Source of the DNA: DATNIC01 sp035604635
GTDB taxonomy: Bacteria; Vulcanimicrobiota; Vulcanimicrobiia; Vulcanimicrobiales; Vulcanimicrobiaceae
NCBI GenBank assembly: GCA_035604635.1
Contig: DATNIC010000015.1
Coordinates: 1 to 31,524, forward strand
Direction of reading: 5' to 3'
Length of the DNA: 31,524 nt
Each line of letters opens with the position of its first letter. Position 1 is the first letter of the stretch. The notes beneath the pieces are model-generated. The model did not search any database. It was given only the letters and a program-made list of their open reading frames with translations, and was not told where the DNA came from. Both the position numbers and the translations under genes were made by a program. Of this stretch, positions 15,920 through 23,880 are shown piece by piece.

Positions 15920-15937
15920 GCCTTAAGAAGGTAAGGC
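15920..15937. terminator. Weak hairpin between coxM and the converging small gene
   Basis: GCCTTA and TAAGGC form a 6-bp stem around a 6-nt loop, in the 25-nt gap between two converging genes. There is no clear T-run on either side, so a role as a two-way terminator is only a guess. Confidence 0.3.
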
Positions 15938-15943
15938 GCGCAC

Positions 15944-16210
15944 TTAAGCTTTGCGGCGTCGTCCCGCGCCGGTACGGCGCAGGGCGGCCCCGAGCGCCAT
16001 GTCGTCGCCGTTGGCAAAGAGCCGGACGAGGGCGTATTCGATGACGGCGCTCTCGCTGAAACGCTGGTAAAAGGCAAAGGTTCGCAGGCGCTCCGCGATA
16101 TCGTAGGTCAGGGTGTGCGAAACCTTAACCACGTTTGCGGCTTCGCGCTGCAAGATAGCGGGCAGGCGGCGCTTCATATCGACCGCGCTACGGCGGCCTC
16201 GGGGGCTCAT
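15944..16210 (-). CDS. Small ribbon-helix-helix-like protein
   Basis: An 88-residue basic protein that I do not recognise by name. Residues 28-65, with VVKVSHTLTYDIAERLRTFA followed by RFSESAVIEYALVRLF, have the strand-helix-helix layout of CopG/Arc-type ribbon-helix-helix DNA-binding proteins. Arginine-rich ends (SPRGRRS and GRRRKA) would favour nucleic-acid binding. The start may be ATG 16210 or ATG 16177 (MKRRLPAIL). It diverges from clpC across about 200 bp, which contains an inverted repeat, so it might regulate clpC or itself; this is only inference. No toxin gene is adjacent. Confidence 0.6.
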   Translation of the reverse strand: MSPRGRRSAVDMKRRLPAILQREAANVVKVSHTLTYDIAERLRTFAFYQRFSESAVIEYALVRLFANGDDMALGAALRRTGAGRRRKA

Positions 16211-16413
16211 CCTACGAGCGACTTGCTACCTTTTGGGCGCTTGTTTTATCTATTTGGATAGCGTCCGGTATTAGAAAGCGTACCGGTTCGCGGCCCCCAA
16301 GCGAAAGGTCGCAACCTGCAGGCTTTGGGAACCGTTATGTAGTGAACCGTATTCAGCCGACGACCGAGACGCGAGGGGGTCAGAGGAGAACGGACGGGGA
16401 GTCTTAGAGCGCC
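16211..16413. promoter_or_regulatory. Divergent intergenic region upstream of clpC
   Basis: About 200 bp without a gene, partly AT-richer than its surroundings near 16241-16260. It holds an inverted repeat CCGGTA-N10-TACCGG (16265-16270 and 16281-16286) and a repeated GAACCG (16329 and 16343 region). No convincing sigma-70 promoter hexamer pair at proper spacing could be fixed, and no CtsR-type GGTCAAA repeat is visible. Confidence 0.4.
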
Positions 16414-18912
16414 ATGTCAATGTGGGAACCGTTTACCGAGCGAGCGCGCCGCAGCATCGTGCTGGCACAAGAAGAAGCGCAGCGGCTCGGTAACAATTAC
16501 ATCGGAACCGAGCATATTTTGCTCGGCATCATCTCCGAAGGCGAAAGCCTCGCGGCGAAAGTCCTCGAGACCCTCGGCGTCAATCTGGCAAAGGTCCGCC
16601 AAGAGGTCGAGGCGATCGTCGGGCGGGGGGGGCAAACCGTCCAGCAGGAGATGGTCTTCACCCCGCGGGCCAAGCGCGTCATCGAGCTGGCCTTTGAAGA
16701 GGCGCGGCAGCTCAATCACAACTACATCGGGACGGAGCATCTCCTCCTCGGCCTGATCCGCGAGGGCGAAGGCGTTGCCGCTCGGGTCCTGACGAACCTG
16801 GGAGTCGATCCCGCCAAGGTGCGGGTCCAAACGACTAGCTTGCTCGGAGCAGAAGGGCAACCGCCCGCGCCCAAAGGCAAGTCGAAGACGCCGACGCTCG
16901 ACGCCTACGGCCGCGATCTGACCACGCTCGCGCGCGAGAACAAACTCGACCCGGTGATCGGCCGTGCGAACGAGATCGAGCGCGTCATTCAGATTCTCTC
17001 CCGCCGGACGAAGAACAACCCAGCCCTCATCGGCGAGCCCGGCGTCGGCAAGACGGCGATCGCCGAAGGTTTGGCGCAGCGCGTCGTCAAGGGCGATATC
17101 CCCGAGCCGTTGCGCGACCGTCGCGTCATCACGCTCGACCTTGCGGGGTTGGTTGCGGGGACGAAGTATCGCGGCGAATTCGAGGAGCGCATGAAGCGCG
17201 TCATGGACGAGATCCGCGGCGCGGCCGGCGAGATCATCCTCTTCATCGACGAATTACACACCTTGGTCGGTGCGGGCGCCGCCGAAGGGGCGATCGACGC
17301 GAGCAATATCATCAAGCCGGCGCTCGCCCGTGGCGAGCTGCAATGCATCGGCGCGACGACGCTCAATGAGTTCCGCAAGCACATCGAAAAGGACTCGGCG
17401 CTCGAGCGCCGGTTCCAGCCGATCATGGTCGGGGAGCCCAGCGTCGAAGAGACGATCGAAATCCTCAAGGGTCTGCGCGATCGCTACGAAGCGCACCACA
17501 AGGTGACGATCACCGACGAAGCATTGGCCGCCGCGGCCAAGCTGGGCGACCGGTACATCTCGGATCGCTTCCTGCCCGACAAGGCCGTCGACCTGGTCGA
17601 CGAGGCCGCCTCGCGCGTCCGCCTGCAGGCGACCTTGCCGCCGCAGTCGATCCGCGACATCGAGGTCGAGATCCGTAAGGTCAAGCAAGAGAAAGAAGCC
17701 GTCGTCAAGTCGCAAGAGTTCGAGAAGGCCGCTGCGATCCGCGACCGTGAAGAGAAGCTGCGCCTCGAAAAGCAGCGCCTCGAAGCGGAGTGGAACGAGA
17801 AGAAGGCCGCTTCCGACAAGGTCATCAAGGTCACGGAAGAAGACATCGCCTACATCGTGAGCGCGTGGACGCACATTCCCGTCTCGAGGCTGGCACAGGC
17901 CGAGACCGAGAAGCTGCTCTCGATGAAGGAGTCGCTGCACAAGCGAGTCGTCGGCCAAGATCCGGCGATCGAAGTGATCACGCGGGCGATCCGCCGTTCA
18001 CGTGCGGGCTTGAAGAATCCGAAGCGCCCGATCGGTTCGTTCATTTTCCTGGGTCCGACGGGTGTCGGGAAGACCGAAGTCGCGCGCTCTTTGGCGGAGT
18101 TTCTCTTCGACGACGGCGAGTCGATGGTCCGCATCGACATGTCGGAGTACATGGAGAAGTACGCGGTCTCGCGGCTGGTCGGGGCACCTCCGGGATACGT
18201 CGGTTATGAAGAAGGCGGTCAGCTGACCGAGGCCGTCCGGCGCCGCCCGTACTGCGTCGTCCTCCTCGACGAGATCGAAAAGGCGCACCCCGACGTCTTC
18301 AATCTACTGCTGCAGATCCTCGAAGACGGCCGTCTCACAGACTCTCAAGGCCGGGTCGTCGACTTCAAGAACACGATCATCATCATGACCTCGAACGTCG
18401 GCGCGACGGGGATCACGTCGACGACCGACATCGGCTTCCGTCCGCAGAAGGACCTGGGCGTCAGTGAAAACGCGCAGTACGAGAAGATGAAGAACAAGGT
18501 GATGGACGAGGTCAAGCACACCTTCCGCCCCGAGTTCCTCAACCGCGTCGACGAGATCGTCGTTTTCCATCAGCTTACGCGCGAGGAGATCAAAGAGATC
18601 GTCGGACTCGAGCTCGAGAAAGTCATCCGCGAGGTCAAGGCGCAAGAGATGCATCTCGAAGTCACGGAAGAAGGCAAAGAGCTGCTGGCTAAGAAGGGCT
18701 GGGATCCGCAGTTCGGCGCACGCCCGCTCCGGCGCGCGATTCAGCGCGAAGTCGAGGACGAACTCGCCGAGGAAATGCTGCGCGGCAAGTTCGGCGCGGG
18801 CGATCGTATCCTGGCGGAACTCGATCCCGACAATCCCGAAAAGCTGAAGTTCTCGAAGATCCCAGCGATCGAGCCGCCCGCAGTCCCGCCGGCCGAACCG
18901 CAGACCGTCTGA
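16414..18912 (+). CDS. clpC: ATP-dependent Clp protease ATP-binding subunit ClpC
   Basis: An 832-residue Hsp100 unfoldase. The Clp N-domain repeats occupy residues 1 to about 145 (NNYIGTEHILLGI and HNYIGTEHLLLGL). AAA+ domain 1 has Walker A GEPGVGKT near residue 208 and Walker B ILFIDELHT. A UVR-type middle segment (SQEFEKAAAIRDREEKL) near residue 432 is the feature that separates ClpC from ClpB and ClpA. AAA+ domain 2 has GPTGVGKT near 547 and VLLDEIEKAHPD. It feeds substrates to ClpP, which is not encoded here. No mcsA, mcsB or ctsR lies upstream, unlike in Firmicutes. ATG 16414 is used; ATG 16420 (MWEPFTERA) is equally possible. Confidence 0.97.
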   Translation: MSMWEPFTERARRSIVLAQEEAQRLGNNYIGTEHILLGIISEGESLAAKVLETLGVNLAKVRQEVEAIVGRGGQTVQQEMVFTPRAKRVIELAFEEARQLNHNYIGTEHLLLGLIREGEGVAARVLTNLGVDPAKVRVQTTSLLGAEGQPPAPKGKSKTPTLDAYGRDLTTLARENKLDPVIGRANEIERVIQILSRRTKNNPALIGEPGVGKTAIAEGLAQRVVKGDIPEPLRDRRVITLDLAGLVAGTKYRGEFEERMKRVMDEIRGAAGEIILFIDELHTLVGAGAAEGAIDASNIIKPALARGELQCIGATTLNEFRKHIEKDSALERRFQPIMVGEPSVEETIEILKGLRDRYEAHHKVTITDEALAAAAKLGDRYISDRFLPDKAVDLVDEAASRVRLQATLPPQSIRDIEVEIRKVKQEKEAVVKSQEFEKAAAIRDREEKLRLEKQRLEAEWNEKKAASDKVIKVTEEDIAYIVSAWTHIPVSRLAQAETEKLLSMKESLHKRVVGQDPAIEVITRAIRRSRAGLKNPKRPIGSFIFLGPTGVGKTEVARSLAEFLFDDGESMVRIDMSEYMEKYAVSRLVGAPPGYVGYEEGGQLTEAVRRRPYCVVLLDEIEKAHPDVFNLLLQILEDGRLTDSQGRVVDFKNTIIIMTSNVGATGITSTTDIGFRPQKDLGVSENAQYEKMKNKVMDEVKHTFRPEFLNRVDEIVVFHQLTREEIKEIVGLELEKVIREVKAQEMHLEVTEEGKELLAKKGWDPQFGARPLRRAIQREVEDELAEEMLRGKFGAGDRILAELDPDNPEKLKFSKIPAIEPPAVPPAEPQTV

Positions 18913-18935
18913 GCCGGCGCGCTACGCGCTAACGA

Positions 18936-21900
18936 ATGAACCCGTTCGCGACTTGGCGCGCGCGCTTACCCGCATCGATCGGCAATTGGTTTGCCCGTGA
19001 CCTGACGCGGAGCGCGGTCGGGCTCGCCGAGGCCGGACGCGTGACGTTGCGCGCCGTCGATGACGATAAAATCGAGTCGACGGTCGAGTCGAAGGGGTCG
19101 ATGAACGTCACGATCGAGTGGTCGAGCGGGACGGGCCCACAAGCATTGCGCAGCATTTGCGCCTGCGGCGGGAGCGGCGTGTGCGAACACATCGTGGCGA
19201 CGCTCGAGGCCGTCCGCCTGCACGGCGATGGGCTGCAAGGTGAGTCGGACTCCTCTGGTGATGACTACGCCTGGCTTCCTGCGCTGCAGGTCGACGCGCC
19301 GCGTGCTCGGGCCCGCAGCATTTGGCCGGTGCTCTCCAGCGACGGCAGGACGTTGGCCGGGACCCTCTATCTCGATACGCCGCGTTTGCGCGGCGTGATG
19401 CGCGACGCCGAGTCGATCGCGGCGATGATGGAGTCGACGCCCGCCGACGACTGGGACGATTCCGATCGCGAACTCGTCCGCGACGAAGCGATTCTCGAGG
19501 CATTCGCCGCGCGAACCCTCGGCGGGAACCAGCATGCGGGGCGCGCGCTCGCCCGCGCGCTGTTCCGCTTGCAACGCCATCCGCGCCTGCGCTTCGACGA
19601 CGCCCCGGGCGCCAACCGTCATCCTTCGTCCCTGCCCGTCTTCGGGGTTGACGTGCGCGGCGTGCGCTTGCGCGCAGTCCGCGCGGACGGGCATTTCGTC
19701 CCGATGCTCGAGGACGTCGACGGCGCGCGTTTCTCACCCGCGAAAGGCTGGCTGCTCGAAGGTCCGCCGACCTGGTTTGGCACGACGCACGGCGTCTATC
19801 TGCTCGATGGGACGTTCGATCCCAAACGGGTCATCGAGGCAGCGCAAAGCAACGGCGCCGCGCCCAACGGCCGGCCGCCCAGCGCGCGGACGATCGCGCG
19901 CGTCGCGCCGTTCCTTCCTCCGGAAGAGCGTGCGACGCTCGGCGTCCTCGACGCGGAGCGTCCGAAGATCAAGGCCGTGGTGGGCTGGCGCGACGGCGCA
20001 CTCGTAGCGCGCTGCACCCTCGTCGATGAAGCCACGTCGGCGCAAGTCGTCTACTCGAGCCTGGGCGGAGTCGCCGAGGCCGACGGCCGGTTCATCCGGT
20101 TCGGACCGCACATCGCCTCGACGCTCGTCCGGCCGTTCGTCGAAGCGGGTTTCGTCCCGCGCGGCAGCGACGCGTTCGCGTTACACGGTCCCCAACGCGC
20201 GGCGAGCTTCGTGCGCGAGACGCTCCCGCAGTGGGACCTCGAGTACGAACTCGATCCGGCGCTCGACGCGCTCACGAGCGATCGTTCCTCGCTGGACTTT
20301 CGCGTCTCGGCGCTGCGCAGCGGAGAACGGCCCGACTGGTTCGAGCTGGCCATCGACGTCTTCGTCGGTGAGGGCGAGCCGCTCACCCAAAAAGAACTGC
20401 AAGTGCTGTTGGCGAGCACGGGGCGCTTCGCCGAGATTCGCGGGAAGCTCGTCGACGTCGCGAAGCTGCGGGCACGCGAAGCACTGCTCACGGACCTCGC
20501 CGACCGCAAGCGGACCGGCTTCGCGGCGCTGCTGGCTCTGCGCGACGAGCTGCACGAGAGTTTCGAAGGCGTCTCCCTGCCGCCGGAGGTCGAGCGCTTG
20601 CGCGAACGGCTGCGCGAATTTTCCGGGATCGAGAAGATCGATCCGCCGGGCAATCTCGGCGACGTCTTGCGTGACTATCAGCGGCAAGGCCTCGACTTTC
20701 TCGCATACCTTGCTGGTTTCGGCTTCGGCGGCATACTGGCAGACGACATGGGTGTAGGAAAGACCCTGCAAACGATTGCATACTTGAAATGGCGGAAAGA
20801 AAGAGATGGCGCCGCACCGTCGCTCGTCATCGCGCCGACCTCGGTAACGCACAGCTGGGAAAACGAGATCGCCCGCTTCGCGCCGGACCTCACGATGTTG
20901 CGCTTGCAATCGGGGTCGGATCGCGCGCAAAAGTTCGAAACGATGAAAGACTACGACATCGTCATCACTTCGTACGCTCTTGCTCGCCTCGATGCCGAGA
21001 TATTAGCGAAGCACCGTTTCCGGACGCTCGTCCTGGACGAGGCCCAGAACGCGAAGAACCCGAGCTCGCAAATCGCGAAGGTCGTTCGCGCGTTGCAGGC
21101 CGATCACCGGATCGCGCTGACCGGGACGCCGGTCGAGAACTCTCTGCGCGACTTGTGGGCGATCTTCTCGTTCCTCGAGCCGGGCTTGCTCGGGAGCGAA
21201 GGCTCGTTTCGCCGGCGCTTCGAGGTTCCGATCGCCGAAGGGGACGATCGCGCGGTCGCAGCGCTGCGTTCGCGGCTCGAGCCGTTCGTGCTGCGACGCA
21301 CGAAGGAAGACGTGGCGCGCGAGCTCCCCGAGCGGACCGAGGTGACGCTCGAGTGCGATCTCTCGCCGACGCAGCTGCGCATGTATCGCGGGATCGCGGA
21401 AGCGGCTCGGCGCGACGTCTTGAGCCAAATCGGGCCGAACGGGATGGAAGGCGCTGCGGTTCACGTCCTGGCGGCGCTGACGCGTTTGCGCCAGGTGTGC
21501 GCGCATCCGGGGCTTCTGGTCGACACGTACGTCGGCGAGCCGGAGGTCAGCGCGAAGTTCGACGCCTTCCTCGAGACGATCGAAGAGATTCTCTCGGGAA
21601 ACCACCGCGTGCTGGTCTTCAGCGCGTTCGCGTCGATGCTTCGGCTCATGCGCCGCCATTTCGAGAAGACGGGACTGGGGTTCGGCTACCTTGACGGCGC
21701 GACCAAAGACCGCGACCGTCGCGACGAGGTCGAGCGCTTCATGCGAGACGACGGCCCGCCGGTCTTCCTGTGTTCGCTCAAGGCCGGCGGCGTCGGCCTA
21801 ACGCTGACCGCAGCCGACTACGTCGTCCTCTACGATCCGTGGTGGAATCCGGCGATCGAACGTCAAGCGATCGACCGGACGCACCGGATCGGGCAGCATC

Positions 21901-22073
21901 GGGCCGTTACCGCCTACCGCTTGGTGACGCGCGGGACGGTCGAGGAGAAGATTCGCGCGCTCGCCGAACGCAAGGCCTCACTTTCGAAGACCGTTGTCAA
22001 AACCGACAGCGCCGTCGCAAAGTCCCTTACGCGCGAAGATCTGGAATTGTTGTTCGCCGATCCAGAAGGCTAG
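18936..22073 (+). CDS. SWIM zinc-finger SNF2-family DEAQ helicase
   Basis: A 1045-residue Swi2/Snf2 ATPase. A SWIM zinc finger lies near the N-terminus (CAC at 75-77, then CEH at 83-85, spacing CxCx5CxH). A long middle region follows. The SNF2 core has LRDYQRQGLDFL, Walker A DDMGVGKT (about 603-610), Walker B LVLDEAQNAKN (about 700), ALTGTPVENSLRDLW, and in the second lobe YLDGATKDRDRRDEV, LKAGGVGLTLTAAD and DRTHRIGQ (about 980). Bacterial relatives of this RapA/HepA-like type are thought to remodel nucleoprotein complexes or RNA polymerase. It starts 23 nt after clpC. Its last 47 bases overlap the tail of the converging receptor gene. Confidence 0.93.
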   Translation: MNPFATWRARLPASIGNWFARDLTRSAVGLAEAGRVTLRAVDDDKIESTVESKGSMNVTIEWSSGTGPQALRSICACGGSGVCEHIVATLEAVRLHGDGLQGESDSSGDDYAWLPALQVDAPRARARSIWPVLSSDGRTLAGTLYLDTPRLRGVMRDAESIAAMMESTPADDWDDSDRELVRDEAILEAFAARTLGGNQHAGRALARALFRLQRHPRLRFDDAPGANRHPSSLPVFGVDVRGVRLRAVRADGHFVPMLEDVDGARFSPAKGWLLEGPPTWFGTTHGVYLLDGTFDPKRVIEAAQSNGAAPNGRPPSARTIARVAPFLPPEERATLGVLDAERPKIKAVVGWRDGALVARCTLVDEATSAQVVYSSLGGVAEADGRFIRFGPHIASTLVRPFVEAGFVPRGSDAFALHGPQRAASFVRETLPQWDLEYELDPALDALTSDRSSLDFRVSALRSGERPDWFELAIDVFVGEGEPLTQKELQVLLASTGRFAEIRGKLVDVAKLRAREALLTDLADRKRTGFAALLALRDELHESFEGVSLPPEVERLRERLREFSGIEKIDPPGNLGDVLRDYQRQGLDFLAYLAGFGFGGILADDMGVGKTLQTIAYLKWRKERDGAAPSLVIAPTSVTHSWENEIARFAPDLTMLRLQSGSDRAQKFETMKDYDIVITSYALARLDAEILAKHRFRTLVLDEAQNAKNPSSQIAKVVRALQADHRIALTGTPVENSLRDLWAIFSFLEPGLLGSEGSFRRRFEVPIAEGDDRAVAALRSRLEPFVLRRTKEDVARELPERTEVTLECDLSPTQLRMYRGIAEAARRDVLSQIGPNGMEGAAVHVLAALTRLRQVCAHPGLLVDTYVGEPEVSAKFDAFLETIEEILSGNHRVLVFSAFASMLRLMRRHFEKTGLGFGYLDGATKDRDRRDEVERFMRDDGPPVFLCSLKAGGVGLTLTAADYVVLYDPWWNPAIERQAIDRTHRIGQHRAVTAYRLVTRGTVEEKIRALAERKASLSKTVVKTDSAVAKSLTREDLELLFADPEG

Positions 22074-23880
22074 ACGTAGCGAATTCGGGAGTCGACGAGA
22101 TATGCGCCCAGGCGGTGCTCCTCGCGGCGTCCTGGACGGCGGCGACGTTTTCGGCACCGACGTGATCGGAGATACGGTCGGCGACGTGCCGCGTCGCGGC
22201 GACGAGAGCTGCGTGTTCGGTCGGCGTCGGAGTGTGAACTTCCATGCGCGTCTGCAAGGTCGCGATCGCTTCGCTGTCGAGGTCGGCGGCGATTTGACGG
22301 TTGTAGACGATCGCGTCGGCGATCGCGCGTTCGACGATGTAGGCGTACTCGCCTAGCGACTCGATCATCGCTGCGTTCCCGATGAAAAACTGCATCGTAT
22401 AGCTGTAGGCGGCCAAGCTCAGGTAGCGTTGGACTTCGAACAGACGGCGCGTCACGATGTTGACGAGTCCGCTGCCCTGGGCGTCGACCTCGCCCCGCGC
22501 AATCGCCTCGTATACCCTGTTGACGGCGATCGGCGTCGGAATCGCGCCGAGGGCATCCGCGGTGTAGAGATGAACCGGCGCTTCCTGCACCCGCAGGCGC
22601 AGGCGCACGAAGTCTTCCGGCAGGCGCAGCGGCCGATTCGACGAGGTGAAGTGGCGGAAGCCATTGTCGATGTAGCCGAAGCCGATCAAACCGAAGTCGC
22701 GCAGCTTCTCGAGGATCACTCGCCCGACCGGACCATCGAGGACGCGAAACGCATGATTGCGCGATTCGAAGAGATAGGGGAGCTCCAAGATCTGCGCTTC
22801 GGGGAGAATGTTCCCGACGATTCCGGCGAGGATCGGCGCGAGCGCGATCTTCCCGCTGCGCACGTCCGAGAGGATACCGAGCTCCCCCCGTCCCGCGGCG
22901 GCATACAGGAGCTGCAAATCGACCTTGAGCGCACCGTTCGTCCGCTCTTCGATCAGCTTCTTCAAGTAGCGCATCGTCAGTCCGGTCGCCGAATCGGGCT
23001 CGTTGACGACGGCGATGCGCAAGGTTTCGAGCGGCGCGGGATAGCGGTTGTGACGGGCGCCGAGCTCGACGGTGTGATACTCGAGCGCGTTGATGGAAAG
23101 GACGCTCTCGGCGGCGGCGCTGTAGTGCGAGCGCGACAAAGCCAACAGCGACTCGGCGGAACGCCCGAACTGCTCGCTGCGCGCGGCCTGTCCGCCGATC
23201 GCCTCCTCTACCCGCGAGAAGGTCTCGACCGTGCCGTGGACCGCCTCGGCGATGACGCTCAACGCCGCGCGCGCGGTGTCCGAGGCTTGGTTGGACGTGG
23301 CGACCGCGCCGTCGGCGTCTTGCGAGATCTCACGCGTCTCCTGGCCGCGAGCGCGCACGTCGTTGAGCAGGGTGACCATCTCTTGCGTCGCCGTGCGCGT
23401 CGAATCGGCCAGTTTGCGGACCTCGCCTGCGACGACGGCAAAGCCGCGCCCGTGCTCGCCTGCCCGCGCGGCCTCGATCGCGGCGTTGAGGGCGAGGAGG
23501 TTCGTCTGCTCCGAGACTTCCCGGACGAATTCGACGATCTCGTCGATCCGTCGCGTAACCGAAAGCAAATCGAGGATCGCGTTGCTCCCGTTTTGCGTGA
23601 GGGTTGCGAGGGTCATGACGCTCTCGGTCAACGATCCGAGTTGGTTGAGCGTGTTGCCCAACTCGGAGTTGACCCGGTCGGCGCGGCGGCGTGCCTCACC
23701 GACCAGATCGAGCGTCGTTTGCAAGTCGCCCGATGCTTCGTTCGCGATGACGACGATGTCTTGAAGCGCTGTTGCCTGCGTTTGCGCTTCGTGCGCGATT
23801 TGTTGCGACGAGCTCCGGACGCGCTCGATCGCGCCCCGCATTTTCCCAGCGATCGCGTCGGGGTTAGAGAATTCCTTCAC
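22027..23880 (-). CDS. Soluble chemoreceptor with C-terminal TRAP DctP-type binding domain (copy 1)
   Basis: A 617-residue fusion. Residues 1 to about 275 are a methyl-accepting chemotaxis signalling coiled coil; the hairpin tip and flanks around 113-160 hold EFVREVSEQTNLLALNAA and AGEVRKLADST, the kinase-contact signature. Residues about 285-575 look like a TRAP solute-binding protein: LPYLFESRNHAFRVLDG, NGFRHFTSSNRPL, LRLRVQEAPV with Arg430 at the position of the carboxylate-binding arginine, PTPIAVNRVYEAI, GEVDAQ and EVQRYLSL. There is no signal peptide or membrane helix, so it should be cytosolic. It starts at GTG within the stop of its paralogue (GTGA, 23880-23877). The tail diverges after about 590 and overlaps the helicase gene. 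No TRAP permease or che genes are nearby. Confidence 0.85.
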   Translation of the reverse strand: MKEFSNPDAIAGKMRGAIERVRSSSQQIAHEAQTQATALQDIVVIANEASGDLQTTLDLVGEARRRADRVNSELGNTLNQLGSLTESVMTLATLTQNGSNAILDLLSVTRRIDEIVEFVREVSEQTNLLALNAAIEAARAGEHGRGFAVVAGEVRKLADSTRTATQEMVTLLNDVRARGQETREISQDADGAVATSNQASDTARAALSVIAEAVHGTVETFSRVEEAIGGQAARSEQFGRSAESLLALSRSHYSAAAESVLSINALEYHTVELGARHNRYPAPLETLRIAVVNEPDSATGLTMRYLKKLIEERTNGALKVDLQLLYAAAGRGELGILSDVRSGKIALAPILAGIVGNILPEAQILELPYLFESRNHAFRVLDGPVGRVILEKLRDFGLIGFGYIDNGFRHFTSSNRPLRLPEDFVRLRLRVQEAPVHLYTADALGAIPTPIAVNRVYEAIARGEVDAQGSGLVNIVTRRLFEVQRYLSLAAYSYTMQFFIGNAAMIESLGEYAYIVERAIADAIVYNRQIAADLDSEAIATLQTRMEVHTPTPTEHAALVAATRHVADRISDHVGAENVAAVQDAARSTAWAHISSTPEFATSSLLDRRTTIPDLRA

